From JBBIQS01 sp037442205 (GTDB lineage: Bacteria; Myxococcota; Myxococcia; Myxococcales; UBA5297): a stretch of DNA of 64,000 bases. This document shows positions 41,404 through 52,395 of this stretch, piece by piece. The stretch covers positions 7,757 to 71,756 of the forward strand of contig JBBIQS010000040.1 in assembly GCA_037442205.1 (NCBI GenBank), written 5' to 3'. Both the position numbers and the translations under genes were made by a program. Position 1 is the first letter of the stretch. Each line of letters begins with the position of its first letter. Below the pieces are notes generated by a model. That model was not told the DNA's origin and did not search any database. It worked only from the letters and a program-made list of their open reading frames with translations.

Positions 41404-42939
41404 TCAGCGGCAGCCGTTCTCCTCGAGGTACTTCAGGGCCCGCTTATGGAACGCGCTGGTATCCAGGGTGTAGGCCGCGGCTTCGGTGGCGTTCTCGCAG
41501 CCGCCGGCATCGAGCATCTTCTTGGCCGTCTGCTCTCCCTTCCGCAGCGAGGTGAGGATCTCGGTGTTTTGGGGATCGTAGCCGTACCCCTTGATGTACG
41601 CGGCGAAGGCCTCGGCGGCATGGTCCTTCTTCATCGACTCGCCGGCGACCCTCGCATAGGCCGCCGCCAACTGAGTCTTCATGTCGCGGACCAGTGCGCT
41701 CGACACTCCCGGAGGCATCAGCAGCTTGTCGGTAGCGAATGCCTCCCGCCAATAGCGCTCGGCAAGCCTGGGATCGTTTTTGACGATGCCCTCCATGCCG
41801 CTCGTGTAGCGACCGTCCATCAGGTCGAGCCGGAACACCAGCTCATCGAGTTGCTCCTTCAGCCTCGGCTGCTTGATGCGCTGGCGCTTGAATTCGTCGG
41901 AGACCTGCTTCGGCCGGCCCTCTTTGAAGTAAGCGACCATCCCCTCGGCGATTACAGGGCCTGGGTATTTCCTGCGTATCGCCGGTTCCGCCGGCTCTGG
42001 TTCCGGAGGGGGGTCCCAATTCACCGACATCCGGCGGTATGCCGGCGGGCACGTTGGCTCCTTCGGACGTCCGGTCATCGCCGCCGACTTCTGCAGCAGG
42101 CCCAGGATTTCCGAGTTCGGCCAACCGGCCATTCCGCACGTGACCTCGAAGAACCGCTGACACTCGTCGTAGGCCTTTTGATAGTCGCCGGAGTGGAACT
42201 CGGTCTTGCAGTCGGTCCGCTTGCGCTTGCCGAGACGCTCGGCTGCTTCCTTGAAGACCCTCCGCGCCTCGCCATACGAAGTGGCATTTCTGTCGACCTG
42301 AAGCAGCAGCTTGACGGCCGCCTCGTCCTGACCGGTCGAGCTCTTCAGCCTGGCCTCGGCGATCACGTTGTCGCTGGCCAGTTCCTTCCTGCAGAAGCTG
42401 AGCTGCTGCCGCGCTTCTACCTGCGTCGGGTCGTCCTCGACAATCTGGCTGCAGACCTCGATGCAGCGATTCCAGTCCCTCATTCCGCTGTCGATGTCTG
42501 CATAGGCGGCGCACAACCCGAGCATCTTCTTGGTATCGACCGCGGGCGAGGCCGCGCGTGCCGCCGGGGGCAATCCCGCCAGCAACAGCAGGACGCCGCC
42601 CAGCAGCAGCAGAACCGATTTCATTCGGCTCCCGTTGCCCGCCCTTAGCGCTCTGGGACCGGAATAGCTGAAATCGATGCTCCCGAAGCGCACGCTGTCG
42701 CCCGGCAAGAGCGGGAACTCGCGAATCCGCTCGCCATTGACGAAGGTTCCGTTGCCGCTTCCCAGGTCGCGCACGGTCGCCTGCGAGCCGGACAGGAGAA
42801 TCTCGGCGTGCTTGCGGCTCACCGAGTCGTCGTCGAGCACGATGTCCGCTGGCGCTGCCCCGCCCACCAGCATTCTCGACTTGCCGATGTCGAACTGCTT
42901 CCCGGCCCACGGCCCGGTTGTTCCTACGAGGACGGGCAT
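41404..42939 (-). CDS. FHA-domain protein with membrane segment and TPR-like periplasmic part
   Basis: A 511-residue protein. Residues 1-92 are an FHA (phosphothreonine-binding) domain (DDDSVSRKHAEI, DLGSGNGTFVNGE). At 106-128 is one hydrophobic segment (MKSVLLLLGGVLLLLAG) that also looks like a perfect signal peptide with AxA cleavage site; that Met (base 42624) has an upstream GGGAG, so an internal start producing a separate secreted protein is possible. The rest (about 135-511) holds Cys-containing helical, TPR-like repeats (DWNRCIEVCSQIVEDDPTQ, KTEFHSGDYQKAYDECQR). It is closely related to the next gene upstream. Confidence 0.78.
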   Translation of the reverse strand: MPVLVGTTGPWAGKQFDIGKSRMLVGGAAPADIVLDDDSVSRKHAEILLSGSQATVRDLGSGNGTFVNGERIREFPLLPGDSVRFGSIDFSYSGPRALRAGNGSRMKSVLLLLGGVLLLLAGLPPAARAASPAVDTKKMLGLCAAYADIDSGMRDWNRCIEVCSQIVEDDPTQVEARQQLSFCRKELASDNVIAEARLKSSTGQDEAAVKLLLQVDRNATSYGEARRVFKEAAERLGKRKRTDCKTEFHSGDYQKAYDECQRFFEVTCGMAGWPNSEILGLLQKSAAMTGRPKEPTCPPAYRRMSVNWDPPPEPEPAEPAIRRKYPGPVIAEGMVAYFKEGRPKQVSDEFKRQRIKQPRLKEQLDELVFRLDLMDGRYTSGMEGIVKNDPRLAERYWREAFATDKLLMPPGVSSALVRDMKTQLAAAYARVAGESMKKDHAAEAFAAYIKGYGYDPQNTEILTSLRKGEQTAKKMLDAGGCENATEAAAYTLDTSAFHKRALKYLEENGCR

Positions 42940-43111
42940 GGCACGAGCCTCCCCTCTCGAACGAGCTCGAGAGCGATCCTACCTCTCGCGCGAGGTGGTG
43001 GCTTCCCCGATGCCGCGGTGCCGCTGTCGCCACTCCGGTGGCGCAACTCGCCCGCCCAATCGATCAACAGACGTTGCTGAATGAGCCCCTCGAGCCAAAC
43101 CGCCAGCCCGC

Positions 43112-45196
43112 TCACCGGCAGCCGTTCTCCTCGACGTACCTCACGGCCTGCTTGTGTAGCGCGCTGGTATCGAGGGTGAAGGCGGCCGCGCTGATGGCGT
43201 TTTCACAACCGCCGGCGTCGAGCAGCTTCTTGGCCTTCTGCTGCCCCTTCTGCAGCCAGGAGAGGATCTCCTGGTTCTGCGGATCGTAGCCGTAGCCTTT
43301 GAGGTAGGCGGTGAAGCCCTCGTTGTAATGGTCCTTCTTCATCGCCTCGGTGCCGACCTTGGCGTAGACCACGGCAAGCTGGGTCTTCATGTCCCTGGCC
43401 AGCGCACTCGAGACACCCGAAGGCATCAACATCTTGTCGGTCTCGAACGCCTCCTTCCAGTACTGCTCCACCAGGTTCGGGTCGTTCTTGAGGATGCCCT
43501 CCTGGCCACTGGTGTAGCGCCCGTCCATCAGGTCGAGGCGGAGCACCAGTTCGTCGAGCTGATCCTTGAGCTTGGGCTGCTTGATGCGCTGGCGCTTGAA
43601 CTCGTCGGACACCTTCTTCGGCCGGCCTTCGCGGAAGAAGGTGATCATTCCCTCGGCGACTGTGGCATCGGGGTACTTCTTGCGGATGGCCGCCAGCGTC
43701 GCCGGGTCGTCCTCGGCCGAAACGACCGGCATCAGCCGCAGCGGCTTGTACTCCGCCGGGCACTTCACGTCCTTGGGCTTGCCGGTCAGCGCCGCCGACT
43801 TCTGCAGCAGCCGCACCACCTCCGGATCCGGACCTTCGGACGTATCGCAGGTGACCTCGATGTGCCGCTGGCACTCCTCATAGGCCTTCTGGTAGTTGCC
43901 GTAGTGGAACTCGGTCTTGCAGTCGGTGCGCTTGCGCTTGCCCAGGCGCTCGGTCGCCTCTTTGAAGATGTTGCGCGCCTGCAGATAGAAGCTGCAGTTC
44001 TTGTCCACCTGCACCAGGATCTTGATCGCCGCCTCGTCCTGGGCGGTCGAGCTCTTGAGCTTGGCGTCGGCGATCTGCTTGTCGCAGGTCTGCTCCTTCT
44101 TGCAGAAGGTCTGCTGCTTGCGCGCCTCGACCAGAGTCGGATCGGCCTCGATGATCTTGCCGCAGATCTCCACGCACTTGTTCCAGTCGTGGATGTCGTT
44201 GTCCGGGTCGGAGAAGGCCCGGCACTGGCCGAGCATCTTGTTGACGTCGATCTCCTGAGGCCCCTCTCCGCCTCCGCCGGCGCCCTTGAGCGGCGCGTTG
44301 AGCGGCACGCTCTGATCGGACTTGGACCCCAGCGCCACGGCCAGCACCAACAGCAGCACCACGCCTCCTCCTACGCCCAGCAGGATCTTCTTCTTCTTCC
44401 CGGCGTCGCCCGCCGCCCGGGCCGCTCCGGGCCCCGAGTAGCTCATCTCGATCACGCCGAAGCGCAGCGTGTCGCCGGGCGCCAAGGGAGCCTCGCTCAC
44501 CTGCTCGCCATTGACGAAGGTCCCGTTGGCGCTCCCCAGGTCGCGCACGCTCACCTGCGAGCCGGCCCGCACTATCTCGGCGTGCTTGCGGCTGACCGAG
44601 TCGTCCTCGAGCACGATGTCCGCCGGGGCCACCCGTCCCACCACCAGCCGGGCCTTGGAGATGTCGAATTGCTGCCCGGCCCACGGGCCAGTCATGCCCT
44701 TGAGCCGCGGTCGCCCGCCCTCGCCTGCGCCCGCCCCGCCGCCGGCGGTCGCCTGCGGCCGCGGGCGCGACTTGGGTGCGTCGCCGGCCTGGATCATCCG
44801 CGTCGAGCGCGCCCCGCCCGCCGCCTGCGGCCGGGTCGCCAGCGCGGTGGACTTGGCGGTCCCCGGCCGCGGCGCCGCGCCGGCCGCCGGGCGCTTGGGG
44901 GCCGCCTTCTTGGCGGCCAGGCTCACCTCGGCCCCGCCGATGATCACCTGGCTGCCCTGCGCCACCACCGTCGGCTCGGCGATGCGCTCGCCGTCGACCG
45001 TGACTCCGTTGGCGCTGCCCAGGTCCTCGACCACCACCTGCCCGTCCTCGGCCAGGTAGAAGCGGCAGTGCTTGCGCGACACGCCCTGGTCGCCCAGCAC
45101 CACGTCGTTGCCGGCCTCGCGGCCCACCGACAGCTCGCCGGTCAGCTCGAAGCTCTGCTCGCTTCCGTCGCTGCTCTTGAACAGGAGGGTGGGCAT
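43112..45196 (-). CDS. Double-FHA protein with membrane segment and TPR-like part
   Basis: A 694-residue paralog of the downstream gene. It has two FHA domains (about 1-95 with VSRKHCRFYL, SANGVTVDGE; about 165-255 with DDSVSRKHAEI, SANGTFVNGE) separated by an Ala/Pro/Arg-rich linker. A transmembrane segment follows (KILLGVGGGVVLLLVLAVAL, about 268-288), then the same Cys-containing helical region (DWNKCVEICGKIIEADPTL, CKTEFHYGNYQKAYEECQR, RYTSGQEGILKNDP). FHA domains bind phosphothreonine peptides. As neighbour of FHA-CpaF it may sense phosphorylation of the secretion/pilus machine. Confidence 0.8.
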   Translation of the reverse strand: MPTLLFKSSDGSEQSFELTGELSVGREAGNDVVLGDQGVSRKHCRFYLAEDGQVVVEDLGSANGVTVDGERIAEPTVVAQGSQVIIGGAEVSLAAKKAAPKRPAAGAAPRPGTAKSTALATRPQAAGGARSTRMIQAGDAPKSRPRPQATAGGGAGAGEGGRPRLKGMTGPWAGQQFDISKARLVVGRVAPADIVLEDDSVSRKHAEIVRAGSQVSVRDLGSANGTFVNGEQVSEAPLAPGDTLRFGVIEMSYSGPGAARAAGDAGKKKKILLGVGGGVVLLLVLAVALGSKSDQSVPLNAPLKGAGGGGEGPQEIDVNKMLGQCRAFSDPDNDIHDWNKCVEICGKIIEADPTLVEARKQQTFCKKEQTCDKQIADAKLKSSTAQDEAAIKILVQVDKNCSFYLQARNIFKEATERLGKRKRTDCKTEFHYGNYQKAYEECQRHIEVTCDTSEGPDPEVVRLLQKSAALTGKPKDVKCPAEYKPLRLMPVVSAEDDPATLAAIRKKYPDATVAEGMITFFREGRPKKVSDEFKRQRIKQPKLKDQLDELVLRLDLMDGRYTSGQEGILKNDPNLVEQYWKEAFETDKMLMPSGVSSALARDMKTQLAVVYAKVGTEAMKKDHYNEGFTAYLKGYGYDPQNQEILSWLQKGQQKAKKLLDAGGCENAISAAAFTLDTSALHKQAVRYVEENGCR

Positions 45197-45233
45197 GGCG
45201 TGGGGATCGGCTCCTGGACGGGCGCGCGCGAGG

Positions 45234-47126
<1,893 letters not shown>

Positions 47127-47267
47127 GCGCGTCCTTTTCCTACCCGAAAGCCCTCTGGTGGACCGCTCGGCCGCCAGAGGGCTGCTCGCCGTCAACCTCT
47201 TGATGCCGGCGCGCGCCCGTGAGCCCCAGGCGCGCGCCGCCGACCGCTTTCTCGTCCGCCCTCGGGG

Positions 47268-48725
47268 CTAGTCGAAGATGCCGTAGGTGACCTCTTCGCG
47301 CGCCTGCTTGTAGCGGCTCTTGATGTCGTCGATCAGCTTGCGGATGCGCTCGGTGTCGGGGTTGACGATGCGCGGGGTGACGAAGATCACCAACTCGCGC
47401 TTGTTGCCGATCAGATTGCGGGTCTTGAACAGCTCCCCGAGGATGGGGATGTGCCCGAGCAGCGGGAACTTGGAGACCGCCTTCTGCTCGTCGTGCTCGA
47501 AGATGCCGCTCATCACGATGGTCTCGCCGTGGCGCACGGTGACGTTGGTCTTGACCTTGCGGGTGGCGAAGCCGGGGATGTTCAGCCCGGAGCTGGTGGA
47601 CACCGACACCGAGGCGTCGACCCGGCTGGCCTCGGCCTCGACCTCGGTCTGGATGTTGCCGTGGCGGTCGGCGGTGGGCTTGATGGTCAGCTTGACGCCG
47701 AACGGCTTGAACTCCACCGAGAACATGTTGTTGGTGACCATCGGGATGGGCACCTCGCCGCCGGCCAGGAACTCGGCCTTCTCACCCGAGGCGCAGACCA
47801 GCTTGGGCTGGGCCAGCATCCGGCCGTAGCCGTCGTTGAAGATCGCGCCGATGGTGGCCCCGGAGCTCTGGGCCGCCACGGTGAAGGTGAGGGGCATGGT
47901 CGCCGGCTGCGGGGTGAGCAGGTCGGGCTTGTTGTAGTTGAGGGTGGCGGTGGGCGCCTTGGAGGAGAAGTCCAGCGGCCACTTGAAGCCGACCTGGTCG
48001 TCGCTGTTGCGGCGGATTTCGACGAACTGCACCTCGGTGAGGATCATCCGCTTGATGCCCACCACCAGCAGGTTCTCCACCTGCTCGCCGATGGCCTTGG
48101 TGATCAGCTCGGCCTTCTGCAGATCCTGCTGCGACTCGACCGAGCCCTCGAGGAAGATGGTGGTGCCCACCACGTTGGCCTGGACGTTCTTGAGGCCGGC
48201 GCGCTGCAGGGCGGCGTTGAGGTTGTTGGCCACCAGCTTCTTGGCGTTGGGGGCCACCTTCACGAAGCTCTTGGAGTTGGGGTACAGGGCGACGATCTGG
48301 TTGACCCGGTCGGCGTCCTCGGTGGTGTAGGCGTAGCCGTCGAGGTAGATGCGGTCGCCGACGATGCGCACCGAGATGCCTTCGCGGTCGCCGAGCAGCT
48401 TCTTGATCTCGTCGACCAGTTGCCCCTGGTCCTGCTTGCGCACCGACAGCATGTAGCTGAGGCGCGAGCCGTTGGAGCGCCAGATGAGCAGGGTGGTGCG
48501 CCCCTCGGACTTTCCGACCAGCAGCACCTGGTTCTGGCCCAGGGCGTTGACGTCGGCCACCCCGGGGTCGCCAATGGCGATCTTGGCGATGCCCGGGACG
48601 CTGATCACCTTCTGGGTCCCGACGCCCAGGGCGATGGTGGCGTTCTCGTCCTGCGAAAAGGCGGGGGTCGCGGTCAGTACCACCGCGGCAACCACCAGGG
48701 CGCGTGTCAGCAACCGTTGAGCCAT
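47268..48725 (-). CDS. cpaC: CpaC/RcpA-type secretin (Tad pilus outer-membrane channel)
   Basis: Start ATG at 48725 gives 485 residues with a signal peptide (MAQRLLTRALVVAAVVLTATPAFSQ). N-terminal domains (about 28-190; ALGVGTQKVISVPGIAKIAI, and a BON-like region) precede the secretin domain (about 235-470; GYGRMLAQPKLVCASGEKAEF, VRHGETIVMSGIFE, PLLGHIPILGELFKTR, LVIFVTPRIVNP). It should form the outer-membrane pore of the Tad pilus system together with cpaF and cpaA. It is 65 bases from cpaA. Confidence 0.9.
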   Translation of the reverse strand: MAQRLLTRALVVAAVVLTATPAFSQDENATIALGVGTQKVISVPGIAKIAIGDPGVADVNALGQNQVLLVGKSEGRTTLLIWRSNGSRLSYMLSVRKQDQGQLVDEIKKLLGDREGISVRIVGDRIYLDGYAYTTEDADRVNQIVALYPNSKSFVKVAPNAKKLVANNLNAALQRAGLKNVQANVVGTTIFLEGSVESQQDLQKAELITKAIGEQVENLLVVGIKRMILTEVQFVEIRRNSDDQVGFKWPLDFSSKAPTATLNYNKPDLLTPQPATMPLTFTVAAQSSGATIGAIFNDGYGRMLAQPKLVCASGEKAEFLAGGEVPIPMVTNNMFSVEFKPFGVKLTIKPTADRHGNIQTEVEAEASRVDASVSVSTSSGLNIPGFATRKVKTNVTVRHGETIVMSGIFEHDEQKAVSKFPLLGHIPILGELFKTRNLIGNKRELVIFVTPRIVNPDTERIRKLIDDIKSRYKQAREEVTYGIFD

Positions 48726-48790
48726 CACTTCTCTCCCGTGTCTCGAAACTTCGCCAAAAAAAGAAGACCGCCTGCTGCAACCCGCCGCCG

Positions 48791-49348
48791 CTAGGGCATC
48801 CCCGGGCCGACCGGGGCCTGGGTCAGAGTCCAGATCACGCCCCACACCGTGCCGCCGGCGATGGCCAGCCCGTACGGGACTTTGATTCCCGGCGAGCCCG
48901 GCTGTTCCGGTCGGACCAGCTTGAGCTTTCGCGCCGCCGCCAGCCCCATGCCGGACAGCGTGCGCCACAACACTCCCCTCCACAGCAGCACCACCACCGC
49001 CAGGATGCCGCCGCTCAGGGAGATGAAGACCAGCACCGGCACCACCATCGGGAAGCCGATCCCGGCGCCGACGGCGGCCATCAGCTTGACGTCGCCCTTG
49101 CCCATGTAGCCGAGCAGGTAGGGGACGTAGAAGAAGAAGCCACCCACTGCCACCGCCAGCAGCCCGCTGGCCAACCCGGGACCGGCCAGTGTGCCCAGGC
49201 CGCCGCCGGCGGCGCGCAGCCCCAGGCACAGCAGCAGGGTCGGGTAGGTCACCACGTCCTTGATCTGCCGGGTCCGCAGGTCGGTGACCACCGAGATCGC
49301 GAGCGCGATGGCGAGCACCACGTAGATGGCGACTTGAACCCTGGTCAT
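48791..49348 (-). CDS. cpaA: Prepilin peptidase (CpaA/TadV, A24 family)
   Basis: The chosen ATG (49348) gives 185 residues; a GTG 15 codons upstream is also possible, and neither has a clear ribosome site. The two catalytic aspartates of A24 peptidases are in VVTDLRTRQ and YMGKGDVKLMAAVG. At least five hydrophobic segments indicate a membrane protein. It cleaves the leader from Flp prepilins. It lacks the N-methyltransferase domain, as expected for the CpaA/TadV group. Confidence 0.85.
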   Translation of the reverse strand: MTRVQVAIYVVLAIALAISVVTDLRTRQIKDVVTYPTLLLCLGLRAAGGGLGTLAGPGLASGLLAVAVGGFFFYVPYLLGYMGKGDVKLMAAVGAGIGFPMVVPVLVFISLSGGILAVVVLLWRGVLWRTLSGMGLAAARKLKLVRPEQPGSPGIKVPYGLAIAGGTVWGVIWTLTQAPVGPGMP

Positions 49349-49433
49349 GGTGGTGGCGGCCCGCGGGCCGACGAAGTGGCGGAAGTACACCAAATCGTTG
49401 AGTGATCGTCAACGCCGGGGAGTCAACCTCGCC

Positions 49434-50807
49434 TCACCGGGGCGAGGCCGACTCGTCTCCGCCCTGCTCCGCCGACGGGTCCGCGGCGGCCCCGGGCCGG
49501 CGGAAGTCGAGGTGGATCTCCGGGCCTTCCTGGCGGGCGGCGAACGGCACCTGCGACTTGAGCTTGATCTCCACCAACACGCTGCTGCCCGACAGGTGCG
49601 GCTCGACGGTGACCACCGCGGTCTCGAAGAAGCTGGTGTCGAGCATGCGCCGGTCGTTCTTGCTCTTGAGCCGGGTGTGGAGCAGCTCGAGGATCACCGT
49701 GTTGGCCTCGCCCTCGCGGACCCGGTAGGCGACCTGGGCCGAGGTCTTGATCGAGACCCGCGACACCTCCCGCAGCTGGCGGAAGCCCACCTTCTCCAGG
49801 ACCCCCGCCTGCCCCTGGCCGGCCGCGGTCTCCTCGTCGGCCCTCCGGCTCTCCTGGGCGGCGGCGCGCGCGGCGTCCTCTTGTCGCGCTTGGCGCTGGG
49901 CCAGCTGGCGCTGCCGCTCCTCCTCCGCCAACCGCCGCTTCTCTTCCTCCGCAGCCTTTCGCTCGGCGAGCTGGCGCTGGCGATCCTCCTCCGCCAGGCG
50001 CCGCTTCTCCTCGGCTGCCGCCCGCGCCGCCTCCTCGGCCGCCTTCTTCTCGGCCAGCTTGCGCTGCTTCTCCTCCTCGGCCAGCCGCCTCCTCTCCTCG
50101 GCCGCCGCCCGCGCCGCCTCCTCCGCCGCCTTCTTCTCGGCCAGCTTGCGCTGCTTCTCTTCCTCGGCCAGCCGCTTCTTCTCCTCGGCCGCCGCCTTCG
50201 CCGCCTCCTCCGCCGCCTTCTTCTCGGCCAGCTTGCGCTGCTGCTCCTCCTCGGCCAGCCGCTTCCTCTCCTCGGCGGCACTCTTCTCGGCGAGCTTGCG
50301 CTGCTCCTCGGCCCTGGCCCTCTCCGCGTCCGCCGCGCCCTGGTTTCCGGCGGCCGTCTCGGCAGCCTGGCCGCCCTTCTGCGGGATCTCCGAGCCGGCG
50401 ACCGCCGCGGCGCCGGCGGCCAGCCGCACCACCAGTGTGGTCTCGCCGGAGATCGACAGGTCGGTCTCCACCGGGCGGGAGAAACCGATGATCACCCGGG
50501 CGATCGCCGACTGGTCGGAGCCATAGGAGGCGGTGGAGATGGTGGTGATCCCGTCGGCGTCGATGCGCTGCTGGGCGGGGACGCCCTGGAACACCGCCTC
50601 CGCGACGTCGATGATCAGCCGCTCGGGCGAGGGCATGGAGAAGGTGGTGAAGTTGGGCTTCTTGGTCCCCACCACCTCCACCGACACCCGGCCGTCGCGG
50701 CGCACTTGAACCGAGGAGACGACGTTCAGGTCGAGCTGCTGGGCCAGCGCCGGCACCGGCAGGAGCGCCACGAGCGAAAGCAGGCGAGCGACGCGGTGAA
50801 CCCCCAT
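49434..50807 (-). CDS. AMIN-domain envelope protein with long Lys/Glu/Ala-rich coiled coil
   Basis: ATG at 50807 has AAGGAG upstream; 457 residues with signal peptide (ending PALA). An AMIN domain (about 25-130; VQVRRDGRVSVEVVGTKK, PSPERLIIDVAEAVF, ARVIIGFSRPVETDL) is followed by a highly charged coiled coil (about 160-325). That coil contains three almost identical 29-residue repeats (183-269; KQRKLAEKKAAEEAA). A second AMIN-like domain (about 336-440; VSRVSIKTSAQVAYRV) closes it. AMIN domains bind peptidoglycan, as in PilQ and AmiC. It lies just upstream of the Tad genes and may anchor the complex in the wall. Confidence 0.78.
   Translation of the reverse strand: MGVHRVARLLSLVALLPVPALAQQLDLNVVSSVQVRRDGRVSVEVVGTKKPNFTTFSMPSPERLIIDVAEAVFQGVPAQQRIDADGITTISTASYGSDQSAIARVIIGFSRPVETDLSISGETTLVVRLAAGAAAVAGSEIPQKGGQAAETAAGNQGAADAERARAEEQRKLAEKSAAEERKRLAEEEQQRKLAEKKAAEEAAKAAAEEKKRLAEEEKQRKLAEKKAAEEAARAAAEERRRLAEEEKQRKLAEKKAAEEAARAAAEEKRRLAEEDRQRQLAERKAAEEEKRRLAEEERQRQLAQRQARQEDAARAAAQESRRADEETAAGQGQAGVLEKVGFRQLREVSRVSIKTSAQVAYRVREGEANTVILELLHTRLKSKNDRRMLDTSFFETAVVTVEPHLSGSSVLVEIKLKSQVPFAARQEGPEIHLDFRRPGAAADPSAEQGGDESASPR
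50001..50261 (-). repeat. Three tandem 87-bp repeats in the AMIN protein gene
   Basis: Three copies of an 87-base unit (29 codons, unit starting RLAEEEKQRKLAEKKAAEE) run head to tail with few changes, encoding part of the coiled coil. Degenerate further copies follow downstream. Copy number could vary between strains. Confidence 0.8.
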
Positions 50808-50943
50808 GGGCCAGGCTCCTTGCGACGCGCGCAAATGGCTGCCGCCTCAGTGGATTTCGGCTGCGCGCTGCCGCGGATGGTAGCACACGGTGCCCGCTAG
50901 GCAATTTTGCGGCCAACCCGACAAAGCTTTGGATATCGGGAGC

Positions 50944-52215
50944 TTAGGCCTTGCCGGCGGAGCCGGGTTCAGGGCGCGGAGGGGCGGCGCCGCGGCGGCG
51001 GGCGAAGTCGATCAGGTTCTTCACGTCGTAGCAGATCTGCTCGGTGTCCCGGCCCATGGTCAGCTCGACGTGGCTGTTGCCGCGCACCGGGCGCCACAGC
51101 AGGTAGTCGCTGCGGGCGCCGCGGTAGATGGCCCGGGTGCTGTCCACCGAGGCCAGCCGGTCCATGTCGCCGAAGATGATCGCCACCGGCACTTCGATGT
51201 TGGAGAAGCCGCGCTTGAAGTCGTAGCCGGTGCGGTAGCAGACCAGCTCGCTGCGGCGGACCCAGCGGGCGAACTGCTCGACCACCCGGCGCGGCTCGCG
51301 CTCGCCGCCCTCGCGCAGCAGCCAGCGCACGTCGGCGGCGGCCACCCGCGCCGGGTTGAAGCCCAGGTGCGGCCAGAGCTTGTCGAACAGCCGGTAGTTG
51401 CGCGCCAGCACCCGCTCGGTGATGCGCAGGATCTCGTCCACCGGCACGTAGGTGAAGCGCTCCTCGGCCAGCTCGCGCGGGGCGGGAGCCTTGTGCGCCA
51501 GCCGCTCCCCCACCCCGGCCAGCGCCAGCGCCGAGCGCAACAGCTTGGATGAGCCGACGAGCGCCTGGTCGAACGAGTGGTGAGCGGCCAGAGCGCCGTC
51601 GATGAGGCGCGCCGCGGGCGGGACCGCGTAGCAGGCGGCGCGCAGCGCGGCGAAGCCCCGGCCCAGCTCCGAGGCGGCGCCGATGGTGATCAGCCCGGCC
51701 AGGTCATCGTGCAGCCCGGCGTAGCCGTAGCCGAGCATGCCGCCCATGCTGTGGCCGCAGTAGAAGACGCTGTCGCGCCGGGTGGCCCGCTTGACCCCGG
51801 CCACCGCCGCCGGCAGGTCGTAGAGGAAGTAGCTGTCGATGTCCCAGCCGTAGTCGAGGTCCGCCGGCAGCCGCTTGCCCAGCGCCGCCCGCTGGCGCTG
51901 GAGCTTGATCGAGCTCTTGCCGTGGCCGCGCAACTCGAGCACGTGGATGTCCACCCCGAACTGCAGCAGGTGGCGCACGAAGCTGCCGCTGGTCCAGGCG
52001 TGGCGGTTCTGGGAGAAGCCGTGGACCAGCAGCAGCGGCTCGTCGAGCAGCGGCTGGGGGAAGGCCTGGGGCACCGGCTGGTAGCGGGTGATGACCAGCG
52101 TCCAGTGGTCGGCGGTCTCCACCTGGTAGGTTGTCTTCTTGTAGAGGGACTTGTATTCGACCGCTCCCAGCCGGGGAACGCTCTCTGGCATCGGCTGGTT
52201 GTCGGGCAAGCGCAC
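50944..52215 (-). CDS. Alpha/beta hydrolase
   Basis: A GTG at 52215 gives 423 residues and has AGGGA about seven bases upstream; TTG 52221 and ATG 52191 are alternatives. The oxyanion-hole region LLLVHGFSQNRHAW, nucleophile elbow GHSMGG, acid region IIFGDMDRLAS and catalytic His in GNSHVELTMG fit a full catalytic triad. The longer lid (GRGFAALRAACYAV to LPHLGFNPARV) makes it larger than simple esterases; it resembles lipases and PHA-synthase/depolymerase-related hydrolases. The substrate is unknown. Confidence 0.8.
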   Translation of the reverse strand: MRLPDNQPMPESVPRLGAVEYKSLYKKTTYQVETADHWTLVITRYQPVPQAFPQPLLDEPLLLVHGFSQNRHAWTSGSFVRHLLQFGVDIHVLELRGHGKSSIKLQRQRAALGKRLPADLDYGWDIDSYFLYDLPAAVAGVKRATRRDSVFYCGHSMGGMLGYGYAGLHDDLAGLITIGAASELGRGFAALRAACYAVPPAARLIDGALAAHHSFDQALVGSSKLLRSALALAGVGERLAHKAPAPRELAEERFTYVPVDEILRITERVLARNYRLFDKLWPHLGFNPARVAAADVRWLLREGGEREPRRVVEQFARWVRRSELVCYRTGYDFKRGFSNIEVPVAIIFGDMDRLASVDSTRAIYRGARSDYLLWRPVRGNSHVELTMGRDTEQICYDVKNLIDFARRRGAAPPRPEPGSAGKA

Positions 52216-52395
52216 GAGCAATCCCTGCCCCTCGGTTCAAGGAGCGGTCGCCGCCTCTCACCCCCGCCGGCTTCGGGACCTGACGCGCGAGAGGCAGTGA
52301 GCTACCGGGGAATCTAAGCCTACGACGCCGTGCGCCAAGGCATGGGGGTCGCGCCGCCTATGACCGCCGCGCCCGGCAGTCGAAACGCACTGCGA

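Noticed and set aside
42940..43111. Small genes in the gap between the two FHA paralogs
   Set aside because: The short frames here have no ribosome sites and no likeness to known small proteins; only a spacer is assumed.
50001..50261. CRISPR-like repeat array
   Set aside because: The 87-base repeats are contiguous without spacers and encode a coiled coil in frame.
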